Below are positions 39,694 to 52,723 of a DNA stretch of 64,000 nt, piece after piece (positions within the stretch are counted from its first letter, which is position 1; each line of letters opens with the position of its first letter). The translations under genes and the position numbers were made by a program. This DNA comes from Rotaria macrura. Taxonomy: Eukaryota; Rotifera; Eurotatoria; Philodinida; Philodinidae. Where the stretch lies: NCBI GenBank assembly GCA_900239685.1, contig OENT01000568.1, forward strand, positions 1 to 64,000. The letters run 5' to 3'. Under the pieces are notes generated by a model that did not search any database, was not told where the DNA came from, and saw only the letters and a list, made by a program, of their open reading frames with translations.

Positions 39694-42507
39694 ATGAATA
39701 TGACAATCATCCATGATGCTGAATACATGAAAAATAAGCCGTTATTTATTGATAATAATTTTTTATCCAGCAACTGTTTTGAAGAAAATTGTGAAAGTAC
39801 GAAATTAAATTCAGATGAAATCGATGATCAGAAATGTAAGTGAATCTTTAGTCTTGGATTTGTGCTATGGATATTAATCAAGTTTTTTTCTCTCTTTCGT
39901 TCTTGATTCCTTTTCTTCTTAAAATAAATAGCACGAAGGGATCAGACATGTGCTTTTCTCCTTGTTTTTCTTACTACAAGTTATGTAATCTATTCTGTTG
40001 ACTGAGTCATGTATGAGTACTTCACATCGCTGTATTTCATCATTGATTACTAGAGTAGCATATGCATTTTGGCAGAACAATAATCGTCTTTGATGACGTT
40101 ATCCAATCGAAGTATTTTATTGTCTCCCATGAAAATATGACACCTACAATGACGGATCGGACCATCAATGATTTTAATGAGAAAAGTGTAAACTGAAGAA
40201 AGACGAGAAAAAACATTAACTATAAAAAGAAAATAGATAATGTAAGATAAGGAGTTTCTTTTCATACTATTTAAGTACAAAACAACTTATCGGAGACAAA
40301 ACTCTCAGTAATGCCGTTATTCAATCCATGCCGAACAAATTGTAAATGTTCAACATGCTTTATAATTAGTTTAATTGGATTAATCATCGGAGTTGTTTTC
40401 ATATTTGTACTTGATCCATTAGTGAACAAAATTCTGGAAAACGTTCGTTGCAAATTTTTCAAAATTTTCTTTCATTTTTTCATATACAAAATTATCTTCT
40501 AGAGAATGGCTATTATACAAGGTCGAGAAGGTCATCAATTTTGGAAAGATCCACCAGCTACTATCCATCGCAAAATGTATATTTGGCATTGCACTAATCC
40601 CATCGAGGTACAAAATGGTGGAATACCAGAATTCATTGAACGTGGACCATATGTTTATCGGTACAGTTTAATTTGATCTTAGAAACAGGAGTAGAACGAA
40701 CATTTTCTTTTAGAGAAGAATGGAATCGATCAAATATTCTCTATAGTGATGATTTAGATACACTATCATACATTCCAATAACAACACTCTATTTTGACCG
40801 TGAACAATCGATTGGTCCTGATGATGAATATATGACTGTTATTAATGTCCCATTAATGGTAAGTTTTTTCGTCAGCGATACTTAAATATTATCTTGATTC
40901 GAGTAGGCCATGGCATATGAAGTTCAATATTATCCTAAAGCAATGCAAGAAGCAATCAATTTTTTTATTGAAATGTTGGAAACAAATCTTTTTGTCAATG
41001 TTACTGTTCAGCAGTTAATGGAAGGTAAATAAAAAGTAGAAGATATTAATTTGATTAATTACTATTAGTTTCATTTTCAAAATACTCATTAGGTTATACA
41101 GATCCTTTAATTGAAACAGCGAGTAAAGTAAAACCTGGTGTATTGAAAGATAATAAATTTGGAATATTACAAGCTGTAGGTTGAATGGAGAAGATTTAGA
41201 TTCTCTACTAAGATTTCTCTAATACTTTATTTAGAGAAATAATTCGTACTATCAAAATTTTTCAATTCACACGGGATTTAACGATATAAATAAAGTCGCA
41301 AAAGTTATTTCGTTCAATGGTGTTCAGTAAGAAAGACTTTATACACGAATGAAGAAAAAAAATTTACTATGTTTAATAAATGTTGTTTATTATCTAGAAC
41401 GTTGAATTATTGGTCTACACCGGAAGCAAATATGCTCAATGGAACTGGTAAAGTTTTTGTTCTATAATTCGATATTGTAAGTCTTCATTTGAGATAAATT
41501 TAGATGGATCTTTATTTCCACCTCATTTAAATAAAGATAAGCACGTTTATTCATACAATGCTGATATGTGTCGGTAAGAAATAAGTGTTCACCTTCATAA
41601 GTAAAATTTAAAATAAAATATTGATTAGATCATATTATCTATCATTTTTACGTGAGAGAAAAGATGGTTATGTAACATTATACGACTTTCATTTGTCTTC
41701 GAATGTATTTAACATGTCTCGTGAAGAAAATCGTGGTTTTTGTGGACAAGGAGGGTGTTTAGGTGATGGTGTTCTTAATATTAGTACTTGTTATTTAGGT
41801 ACATGATTCCTTTGGTTCTGTCAGAATTCTATAGTTTCCTTTTTTTCACATAATAGGTGTATGGGGATTCATTTCGTCGCCCCATTTTTTTCAAGCAGAT
41901 ATGAAGTTTCGTCAAGATGTTCATGGAATGCAACCAGATCCAGATAAACACGAGTTTATCATGAGTTTTGAACCGGTATTTCATTTCAAAGAGAAGCTAA
42001 CAAGAATCCATTATTTCAGAATTTCATTTGTTTTTTTTAATACTATTATAGTTAACAAGTGTTCCATTTGCAGTTAATGTTCGATTACAATTGAGTTTTT
42101 ATATGCCAAACATTAAAACAATTAGGTTCGCAATTATTCTCCTTTGTTTTGAAAATTTATATAGAAATTTTTATTCACATAGTTTATTGAGTTCAGTAAA
42201 ACCAATCTTAATGCCAATCGTATGGTTTGACGATGAAGCACGTCTAACACCAGAAATTCATTCTACACTATCGACAGTACTATTATTGTACAAGGTGGCC
42301 GATTATCTTAAATTTATTTTGCCATCGATCTGTCTTCTAGTTGTTCTAACAACATTCTCATATATTTTTATTCAAGTATGATTTAATATTTCTGTCCTCA
42401 CAAATTTGATTGGAATATAAGTGATTGTTTGTTTGTAGTGGCGACGTATTCAACGTGATCTAGTGAATTCCAAAGTTCCTCTGTTGAATGGAAATGGTGA
42501 AATTTGA
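39694..42507 (+). CDS. CD36/SR-B/LIMP-2 family scavenger receptor (about 538 aa)
   Basis: This family has two membrane segments, a large glycosylated ectodomain and a hydrophobic tunnel that moves lipids or lipoproteins at the plasma membrane or lysosome. The N-terminal exon (39694-39835) encodes a ~47-residue cytosolic extension and splices in phase to 40309. There FNPCRTNCKCSTC leads into the first membrane helix (ISLIGLIIGVVFIFVLD). The ectodomain shows family words: FWKDPPATIHRKMYIWHCTN, GPYVYREEW, the cysteine cluster GFCGQGGCLGDG and STCYLGVWGFISSPHF, then SVPFAVNVRLQLSFYM and PIVWFDDEA. The second helix (YLKFILPSICLLVVLTTFSY) precedes a short basic tail. It ends at 42507. The N-terminal extension rests on phase agreement only; if wrong, translation would start at 40311. 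Confidence 0.88.
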
Positions 42508-45500
42508 AATGAGCACATGCAAAACAACGTTGACTTTGTTCTGGTTACTCTTTGAAAAGTTTTCTACAGAAAACTTTCCATATATCCATACACTTGTTTC
42601 CTATCTAGTCAAGACAGGTTGCAGTTGGGGTTTTAATTCCATTTGCTATTTTATATTAAAAATAATACTATTGATATAGTGAACGTAAGGAAAATAGGTG
42701 TTCATGAGTAATCTGAAGAATAAATAAAACCTCTATTTCATAAAACATATATCGGTGTTGTTAACGAATAAAAAAGATTTTTTTTACTCATATGCTTACT
42801 CAATGTAAAGCAATGTTCAAAACTATGTGAATAAAAAGAAGTTGATTGCTTATCTTCGTATTATGGTGGATGTTGATTGTCAATCATGTATGCTATTGGG
42901 TGCATCATATTGTCCTATTTGATCGTTGAACCGCGTGGAAACAAAATGCAAGAAAAGATTCGAACACGATAATTTTCAAATTGATGATCACTTGGTGAAA
43001 GTTGTTTCTACGTATTACTCTTTGCGAGAATATAATACTCTTGATGAATTAATGAGTATTCGTGTTTTAAAATATCGTCAATACGATGATCGCACGCATA
43101 ATTGAAAACGAAATAATAATCAATTTTCTCTATAAGGTTAATGTTTAGATAAGAAACTACGTAGAAAAGTAGTTAATTTTATTTTCTTGCCTATGAAATA
43201 ACCCATCCGAAGTCAAACCTCTTTTAAGATATTCTTCACATGCGCAGACCTTCAGATTTGTACGTGGTGGATGACGTTTTTTTCCATTGACAAGCACTTG
43301 AACGCTTGCAGGAACTATAGATATCATGTAAGTAGCGTGTGTGCTAAACGCATAATAGTTATAGTAATGAGTATCATGGGACAGATCAATTAGAAAGAAA
43401 TAAAAGACAACCTATCTAAGCTGAAAGAATAAGATTCGTCATTTTTGTTGCTTGAGATAAAATTCTAGCATGAGTTTCTTTTGAAGTTTGCATATTTAGT
43501 TGTTATTTACTTAGTCTGAGCTCCTATTAAAAATAGGATCATTTTTGAACATGACTTTGAGAAAGAAAAAGAAGAAAATGCATACGTAGAATGTGATTAA
43601 AATTAATTTGAAGCGTTAGAAAAACTATATATAGACTATAGAAGACAATGGAACTCAATCGAATGTTGATATTAGTTGTTAGAGATCGAGGCGGACTTGT
43701 TCTTTTATACTCTACAGCTCGCAATGCTTTCTATGCACTATTTTTAGGGTTATATTTTAACCAGTGAACTAATTCCTCAGACATCTGCTTAGTATACCAA
43801 AAGCTGATCATCATTAGGTAATCGCTTGTCGTGTTTCTTTATAACATATCTCAAGTACAGCTTTGAGAAATAAATCACGACTCATTTTTCATCATGATAC
43901 TTCACATTTCTGGCATTATTTTCTTGTCTGAACAAACAACTTTTATACATTATTTAAACCAAAAAAAAGCATTTTCTTCTCATCATTTCTTTTATGAACT
44001 ATACGTTGTAATGGTTGCTTTTAAAAACTAGTGCTCGTAGTATAGATATTTTCAATTTCAATTCCCTACATATTCTTCTAATCAAATAGTTAGTGACTAC
44101 AAATATCAATATCAAAAAGATTGTTGAACATTTTGAAAAGAAAAGATTTCTCATGTATTTATGCACATTGCATAAGTACATTAACAATAAGGCAAGAACA
44201 TGAATAAGAAGTTTAATGAATCAAATAAGGAATTCCAATATTTGAGTTCGTATAAAGGCCTCAAAATTCATCATGGGCGTATGTCTGTCTTGCTCCGGAA
44301 ACTCAAATATTTCATGGACATCCCTACAGATGTTTCACTCGGGTACACATCTCGAAATAACACGATGTGTGCAGACATGCAGAATATATTTCTACGTATA
44401 GATCACGCATGAAAGTGTGGGACATGAGCCTTGTGATATAGAGAATTAGGGTAAGGTTGTGATAGAAGAAGGGAAGAGAGTTAAAAATGAAATACTATAC
44501 TCTCGTGTCTCCTCAACAATCGTGATAGAGAACGCGAGAATTTTCACGACTTTAGGATTAAATGAACTTTCATTGAATATCAAAAAATGCTGAAGATTTA
44601 AGTTTCGTAGCGTTTAAATATATCTTCGTTCAGAAAAGTCAGGGAACAAGAACGAGAGACTAATGAAAATACTGTGACACGTATTATGTTATCGACCTTT
44701 TATAATGTTTTCATTGTACAACTATAATTCATTGTTTTGCTGCAATATCAAAAAGAAACGTTGAAAAAAATCGAATACAGTAATGAAATGATTAATGTGT
44801 TGATTATATATATATATATACATCTGACTCTGAAATGTGGCTTTTCTCTGTCGATGCCAATGTCAGTGTAAGTTTAGATAAAGAGTAGACCAACATTTAC
44901 CTACAGTCATAGTTTGAGTTTTCAACCAAAATTGAATATCCATCCATACAGATCAAATCAATGCTGATCAATTTCCTGCTCCAATACAACAGTTTATTTC
45001 TGCTCTTAAAAAAGCCAGAGAAATCTTCGGAAATATCACCAGAATATCTTCATCTTCTCGGTAGACATGCTAAAGATGTTGAGTACTCCTGCCCTTGTAG
45101 TTTTGCTTTCTTGTTTCACCACCTGGACATGCAATGCGACATGAAAAGTCAACTCTTATTCAGAGAAGTGCTTCCATGAAGAAATGATAATCTAGCAATT
45201 TATTATAATTAATACTTAATAACATTTTAAATATCCATCAAGATAGATCGAACCTATAGATTAAATAGAACTTCTTTTTTTTTAATCGGAATTGTAAGAA
45301 CTATTGATTTTTATGAAATTCTATGAAAATTCATTCTAATCAATAAACTCAAGCAGTAAGAAAAGAATATTCGTTTGACGATGCACCGTTATGGACGACG
45401 TCAGCCGTTGGATATCCTAACTTCAATACAGTACAAGAGAATCATCACACACTGTAGAATACGGCAAGAATTAAATCGGATTGTATTGGAATTTCTATAA

Positions 45501-46948
45501 GAGTGACGAGATTCTGTGGAAAGACGAGTAAAGAAATGATACTCAAATCTCTATTATCGGAATCCGACTAATTTCGTCACAGATCTTTGACCAACCATAA
45601 GTATGAATATCGACTACTTATACATAATCGAGTAATAAAATAGGTTTCAATCGCTGATATGAAATTATTTATTTTAAAATGTCATTTTTACTCAATCTAT
45701 TTGATTGACTTTTTAAACATGGTGTTTTCATATGGCAAATATAAACAATATGAAACCATTGAACGAGTTAACAAAATTAAAAAAACAGATCACGTCATTT
45801 GATAGATTCTACCGATGGTTAGCGTCTCGATAAATCACGCTGGCTAGAAATCAATGACACTGATGGAGAATATCTACACATACCACATATTCTGTGTCGA
45901 TTAAGATAATTTACCTTCACTTCGAACTTCTTACACGAAATCATCATTGGAACAAGTTCTACATTTCCTGTCTAGATAGCTGAAGAATTGATTGTATGTT
46001 GCTCTACCTACTCACATGGTAGCAACTCAACTGGCAATCAATAATTTTGTTAATAAAATAATTAATTTAAATAACATATCAAACATAGAACGGGTCATAC
46101 TTGATCAGATAGTTTTCAACTGATCGTATCGTCAGTTATATAAGAATGGGAAAACAAGTCATCTGATTTGAATTTTACACTTCATTTGGTTCATTCATTT
46201 TATTATTCACGATTATATCAATGGGTTTATATTTGAAAATAAATTTCACATTCAAGTATTCGTTCGTATTAAATATTCATAAATGAGAATATACATACTC
46301 TGACGTATTATCATACATTCATCAGTGTCTCTTTAAAATCCTAGTAGAATAAATTCTTTGGTTGAACGAACCGACAGTTTTATTCGTTAAGACATTGTCA
46401 TCCATGAGTTGACTTACTCATGAAACTAGTTTCATCTCGGTTTGTTTTATTGATTAGAACATTGATAGACGAATAGATAAAAAAATGAATTCAACTATTA
46501 AAAAAGTCTATCCAATGACGTAGAGAACATGAAAATTTTTCAAACGAAAAACGAACTTCATGCGTAATTGTTACTGTTGCATTGTTCATAGAGAAAAGTA
46601 GCCATAATGAATATAATGAGAAAGAACTGTTGCTACAAATACCGTAACATCTATTCAATCTTGCCTTAAATTATGAAGTTCGTTATGACTAGAAAACGTT
46701 ATACTTGAAAAGAAAAAATTGATTCGTTTTGTTTCCTTTATGAATCAATCGATTTCGTTACTTTAATAGACTAGTCTGCCATCTTTCTGTAGAATTCAAT
46801 ATTCGTTCCTACAATCAGTATTAAAGTAGCCAATCAATACTAATTTTTCAGCTGATAGCCCAAATCAATAAATGAATCTTTAGATCCATGAAACTCGTCT
46901 TGTCCATGCTCATAGTGTTTTGCTAATCATTTTATTCTATTTCTCAAT
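42508..46948. other. Intergenic, 4.4 kb, no confident gene
   Basis: The first part holds the CD36-like 3' end. A candidate lone exon at about 44951-45060 (ADQFPAPIQQFISALKKARE) lies between an acceptor-like CATACAG and a donor-like GTAGAC, but has no partners. An AT run lies near 44806-44820. No RNA gene or repeat boundary was recognised. Confidence 0.4.
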
Positions 46949-49900
46949 ATGGCAGGTACAGCAGCTGCTGCTGTTCTATCTAGTGGTCGCTTTTATGCAT
47001 TGATCGGCTTTGAAATTCATGTTAAACTTGCTACAAAATCAAAAATGTTTTCACAATCATCGTCCTCACCAGCACAAACAACGAATAGTCAAGTAACACC
47101 ATTTGATATGGCACTACCTGGTTCATTGCCATATTTTAATCGGTCTTGCCTTGAAGCTGGTGTACGTGCAGCTATTGGTCTCAATTGTCAATTGAATAAA
47201 ATTTCACATTTTGAACGTAAACATTATTTTTATCCAGATTCACCATCTGGTTATCAAATAACACAGCAAAGATATCCATTTGCGTTCAACGGTCTTTTCA
47301 CTTATCCATTATTGATTAAAAAAGATAAACTTAAATCAGCAACAAAGCATAAAGTATTTTTAAGAAACTTAAATGAATAAAAACGAAAGACGAATTCATG
47401 CTAATATTGTTTGTTTTTCAGTTTGTGGACAATCCAAATTCATTTATTATTAAAGAATGCCGTATAGAACGAATACAACTTGAACATGATACAGGTCGAA
47501 GTATACATGATGATAGTCAAAATCGCACATTGATTGATTTAAATCGTTTTGGTACGGGTCTCATTGAAATTGTTACGAAACCTGACTTGAAATCAAGTCT
47601 TGAAGGAGAATCATTTCTACGCGAATTGAATCGTCTTTTAATCAAATATAATATATGTGAACAGAGTGGCCTTGAAACAGCTGTACGTGTTGATGCAAAT
47701 GTTAGTCTACACCGCAAAGATACAAAGCCCGATGGGAATCGTGTTGAAGTAAAAAATCTTGGAAGTTTTGTTGATGTTCGACAAGCAATTGATTTTGAAA
47801 TAAAACGACAAGAACAATTACTAATGAATAATTGTCCAATAAGTAATGAAACACGAACATACGATACAAATAAACATCAAACAATACATTTAAGACGTAA
47901 GGAAGATCAAATCGATTATCGATTCATGATTGAACCGAATCTACCACCATTATATCTATACGATGATAATGATACATGTATTGATAAAAAAGAATTCGTT
48001 AACATTGATGATATCAAACGAATTCTACCAATGTCACCATTAGATGAAAGAAAACAATATTTAAACAACTATAAGGATTTTTTAACAGCTGAACATTTAC
48101 ATGAATTACTTCGGCTTGATATGATTGTAAGTTCTGACATTTCGAATATGTAGAAGAAGAAGAAGAAGAAGAAGAAAGAAAACTGCGAATAGGTTCTTGT
48201 ACTACTCTGATATTGACACGATATGTTAATCAATTTTAGAAATAGACATGTAACTCGATCTTAAACTAACAAAAGTTAGTGAAAAAATTTAAGTTTTAAA
48301 GGACTTGTCATATTTCAGAAAATGTCGATCGAATGGAACAACTTTTCTATTTGAACGTGCCGTAAACTCATAAAGTTAGACGGTCTGAATCACGAATTCT
48401 GAATTGAAAGTTTGCTCAGCGGTGTTTACACTGCTCGATGAAAACCTGATTCATTTGAATAAGTCAAAAGAAAGCGTATAAGTCTTAGAATAATCTAAAT
48501 CGAGAAGGATATTCATTGCATCTGACCCATTGATTCCATCTTATGACCATAAGTATATTGGATTGAGACAAAATTAATTGTTGAAATGTTCAACTTATCT
48601 TTGAATCAATCGATACTCACATTTTCAAATCGAGTCAATCTAATTGTTCTTTACTTACCGGTATACAATCGAATGAACGGATTTCTATTTCTTATAATTA
48701 GTCTATCCGGCTAGTTAGCAATAGATTACATACATATTCATCTGGAAAATTTTCGTTAGCTATATCGAAACTGTCAGATAGCGTTTTTCCTGACGAAGAC
48801 AATTATTCAATCTCTGGTTTTACATTTGCTTCTTGATAACAAAGTATAATATCTGACTATCTTTCCTACATAGAGTATCATCAACTAGAAGAATTTTTTA
48901 TTTAAATTATGTTCACATATACAGTCTGACTTCCATAGTAAATTGTTTGTCTTATATTCTCAAAAACAAAAAAACAACATGTTAGAGCTAGTTAAATACG
49001 TAGTTTCTTTCTTCTATAATCTTCGATTGTATCTAATACGGTTTAGTTAAGATTTCCATATTGCACATAAATGAATATCTATAATAAAAATTCGTTCAAA
49101 TATTTACTTTTTTGAAATATTGATAACTACTGAAAGAACATACATCTGGATAGTAAAATTTCAAAAAAAATACTATGCAAATGAGTTGAAAAATAACAAT
49201 TCAATCCGATAATTTCTCATAGGCAGATAGCTCACTGTCAAAGATTATGAGTTGAAATTTTGATCAATGTATAAAGGCTCACCGAAAGAAAAGAAAAACA
49301 AGCGATCAGAAAAGGTATTATTCCTTAAATCTGTTCTTTCATTTATCGTAAAACTGAAAATGTTAACTTGAGATTAATAGAAATTGAACTGAACCAAGTC
49401 ATTCAAAAATGAATTATCTAGTCTTATGAATAACATAATCAAACAAAGATTTTTAAAAGCGTTATCATATGTTTCATGATCAGATTTTTATATAGTTTCC
49501 AACTAACATAATAACTGTAGTGCATATTTCGATAAATATCACTAAATGAAAAACTATTTAGATATGAATATCGTTGAACAATGAATTCGAACCGATTCTC
49601 AACTAATTTACGTCTTTCACAAAGAATGAAAGTCTCCTTTTCATGCCAACTTTGATTCCAATTTGTATCCTTGATTTTTAATACTTTTCTACACACACGC
49701 ACACACACATAACATTGGGTAGTGCTTTCAAAATTCTGTGCAGATACATATTGTTTATTGTGTTTTTCGATTTGTAATTTTTATTATCTATCTAGGATTA
49801 TTTTCGTGATGTCATGGTTGAACTTGATAATAATCATCTTCGTCATATTGCATTGGAAGTTATATTAAGTGATGTCAAATCTATATCATATGATGGACGT

Positions 49901-50278
49901 AAAATTCGTAAATTTGCCCAAGCTGTAACACCATCATTATTTGCTGACATAATAAAACATGTTGAAAAACGTTTAATAACACGTTTTTCTCTTTACACAT
50001 TATTAACACTATGCAATAAAAATCGCGATCCAACACGACAATTAAAGTCATTTCTCGACGAACATAATCTGCATGCACTCAATGATGAAAAGGAATTGGA
50101 GGAAATCTGTTTGAAAGTTCTTGAAGAAAATTCGAAACAAATCGATCGATATAAAACCAATCCAAAGAAAGCACTTGAACAACTACAATCTAGTATTTAT
50201 AAGAAATATTATGGTCGTATTCATGATGATTTAGTACATGAATTATTCAAACGATTATTAGATAGGAAAACAAAATAG
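46949..50278 (+). CDS. GATB: Glutamyl-tRNA(Gln) amidotransferase subunit B, mitochondrial (3 exons, 530 aa)
   Basis: GatB is the kinase-like subunit of the GatCAB complex, which converts Glu-tRNA(Gln) to Gln-tRNA(Gln) in mitochondria using ammonia from GatA. Family words are plain: GFEIHVKLATKSKMFS, RKHYFYPDSPSGYQITQQ, QLEHDTGRSIHDD, TLIDLNRFGTGLIEIV, RVDANVSLH, EVKNLGS and DYRFMIEPNLPPL. A C-terminal tRNA-binding (YqeY-like) part follows. Exons are 46949-47353, 47422-48126 and 49796-50278; phases close. The length matches the family. The N-terminus is short and Ala-rich (MAGTAAAAVLSSGRFY), a weak mitochondrial presequence; AG dinucleotides directly around the ATG leave room for an upstream exon or a trans-splice site. 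The gene is followed after 79 bases by NUBPL. Confidence 0.94.
48127..49795. other. 1.67-kb intron of GATB, with a GAA microsatellite
   Basis: A GAA trinucleotide run lies at 48152-48176, directly after the splice donor. A short ACAC run lies near 49691-49708. The rest is AT-rich with no coding signal. Confidence 0.7.
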
Positions 50279-50357
50279 GCACATGAAACTTAGATTTATT
50301 ATTCTGTTTGTTAGTTTGTTAATTAGATTGCTTTTTTTTACTTTTAGATTATCTAAA
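50279..50357 (+). promoter_or_regulatory. Intercistronic region with candidate trans-splice acceptor
   Basis: Only 79 bases separate the GATB stop codon from the NUBPL start. They contain no AATAAA signal. A T-rich tract ends TTTTTTTACTTTTAG at 50346, 11 bases before the ATG, which is the form of a 3' splice site. With no upstream donor in the same short stretch, a spliced-leader acceptor in a two-gene operon is the natural reading. Spliced-leader trans-splicing is known in bdelloid rotifers. A cis-intron with an upstream exon embedded in GATB cannot be excluded. Confidence 0.5.
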
Positions 50358-52274
50358 ATGATTATTCGATTGAATATATACCGAATTATGTTTCAACGTT
50401 TTCATTCGACAAAGCCTACGCCACACCAGCAAACTATGATGGCACGTGGTTTACCTAAACGGACACCAATCGAAGGTGTTCAACATATTATTGCAGTTGG
50501 TGCAGGCAAAGGTAGATGGACTTTATTTCATTCATTCGATGAGGTAAATTACATAAGAATTGAAGTTTACTTCTATTGATTAGAAGAATATTCATTTCGT
50601 CTTCAGTCATATTATGTTGGAATGAGCCTAAACCGAGCGACTTAGGTCAATTTTACTTAAATACTTCAAGAATACGTATGACTTAAACAAGAAATAAAAA
50701 TAAAACTATGACTTTGATATTATGAATCAATGTGTGAATGCATGAAAATGGTTAATTTAAAATAAAAATTTCATGATAATTTTCCGGTTCAATAGTACAA
50801 ATGTACCATGTTGTTATTTGAGAAGAAAATACAATGAAGCTCGGCATTATCAATAGCTAATTGTAGAAGACATGTCTCTGGAGAAAAAATTGAATATTAC
50901 AAAAAAAAGGAAATATTTTCATAGACGAGTCAAAAAAAAGTGGACGTGCTAATGAAATTCTAAAATAAAAATTTTGCTCGTGACTAAATTTATGTTATAC
51001 TTGTTCTTGTTGGTTTCGTTTAGACTACGATCGAAAATAGATTACACAACGTAGAAAATCAATTACTCAGATAGGATTAGCAAACTAGGAGAAAAACGTA
51101 TCCGTAAATGAACATAAATTGCTAGTCAAAAATTAATTCTTATAAACTGGGTAAAAAAAGAGCCCTATTTCAGAAAACATGAGTAACAAACGACTATGCA
51201 GTATTCAGTTAAACACATGAAGAGAATACGTGCTAAGCACCAAATTTCCTTGTGCTAATAAAAAACTCTAGTATATTTTTATCTAGATTTTAATTATTAA
51301 AAAAATACTTTGCACAATACCAATACGATACCAAGTTAAACAAGATTATGTTGACGTGAGCGTAAGTGTCAATGCAATCAGTATCCTGATCCTGATGCAA
51401 TTGATTTCAGTGATTCCACATTCTAGATTTAAACCAAGATTGAATGGATATCTAGAATCATTTTTGAAATAAATATTCTAACTTATAAGAGACTTTACTT
51501 AAACATAGTTTTTATTTGTTGCATTTTCGTTTTCCAGGAGGTGTTGGTAAATCGTCTGTTAGTGTCAATTTAGCTCTTGCACTATCTCGTTTATCTTATC
51601 GCGTTGGCATTTTGGATGCTGACATATTTGGTCCATCGATTCCAACATTACTTAATTTACGTAATCACAAAGCAACAACAATCACAAAAACAAACCTCAT
51701 AGAACCACTAGTTAATTTCAATTTAAAATGCATGTCAATAGCGTTTTTAACAAAATCAGAAGGAGCTATTGTATGGCGTGGTCTTATGGTTATGCAAGCT
51801 ATTGAAAAACTTCTTCGACAAGTTGCATGGTCTCCATTAGATTATTTAGTTGTAGATTTACCACCAGGTACAGGTGATGTACAATTATCTTTAGCCCAAT
51901 TGGTTCCATTATCTGGTGTTATTATGGTAACAACACCACAAGAACTTTCATTAATTGACGTTCGAAAAGCCATTGAAATGTTTCGTCTTGTTCATGTACC
52001 TATTCTAGGTGTTGTGGAAAACTTTTCAACATATGTCTGTCAAAAATGTGGTCACGAAGAAAGCATTTTCGGTGCAAATGGAGGTCAAATATTAGCAAAT
52101 GAATTTCATTTAAATGTTCTTGAGTCATTACCGATTGACGTACATTTTCGACAAGCATGTGATGAAGGTCGTCCTATCATAAACGACAATCAAACAATAA
52201 TGTGCACAAAATTTAATAATCTATCAAAGCGAATAATCGGCATGATAGATAAAGATAACATAGAAACAAAATAG
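50358..52274 (+). CDS. NUBPL: NUBPL/IND1, mitochondrial Fe-S assembly P-loop ATPase (2 exons, 296 aa)
   Basis: NUBPL (Ind1) delivers iron-sulfur clusters to respiratory complex I. The start at 50358 gives a basic, Ser/Thr-poor presequence (MIIRLNIYRIMFQRFHSTK); a second ATG at 50388 is also possible. The deviant P-loop KGGVGKS spans residues 51-57 and is split by the only intron (50512-51537). The MRP/NBP35 family words VWRGLMVMQAIEKLLRQV, DYLVVDLPPGTGDVQLS and FGPSIPTLLNL follow. The cluster-binding CQKC motif is at 219-222. In the position before GKGG most relatives have SGKGG while this one has AGKGG. Phases close and the length is close to human (319 aa). It lies downstream of GATB in probable operon arrangement. 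Confidence 0.94.
50512..51537. other. 1.0-kb intron of NUBPL
   Basis: The donor is G|GTAGATG and the acceptor TTTTCCAG. The interior is AT-rich without recognised features. Confidence 0.7.
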
Positions 52275-52723
52275 TACATAAAAAAAGACCCTGATCAAAC
52301 ACATGAAACATTCGTATTGCACATAGATTATTATGATTTTTTTGTACCTATGCTTTTACAGTCGCAATCGTTTTTTCTTTCATTAAAGCTAATGACGAAT
52401 GAAATATGATGTGAAAAGAAAAAAAAACTTGTTACAAGTTGAAAATAAAAACAGCAGTCACATTAAATGGCTATTACAATCATAACTAATGATTATCATT
52501 TGTTAGTTTGAGTATCCTTCGATGTTTTGCTTCAATGAATATTCACTAACTAACACGGGATATATTGCGATGAAGTACAACGAAAAATGCTAGTGGCTAA
52601 AATTTAAAACCTTGATTGGTGATATATTTTAATACTAAAGAGAACAAGCAGCAAATTATCGATAGATATTTATTTGATTTTTCTCTTTTCTCTTTAATTT
52701 TTCATAAATTAATCCGACGGGAA
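52275..52723. other. Spacer between NUBPL and the histidine phosphatase gene
   Basis: This stretch contains the 3' end of NUBPL, with an A-rich stretch and GAAAATAAAAACAG near 52440-52453. An upstream in-frame extension from 52616 encodes residues unlike the family and is probably 5' untranslated. Confidence 0.5.

Noticed and set aside
44951-45179. Short protein-like exon with plausible splice signals
   Set aside because: No partner exons, no recognisable family, and two frames are equally open; mentioned only within the intergenic entry.
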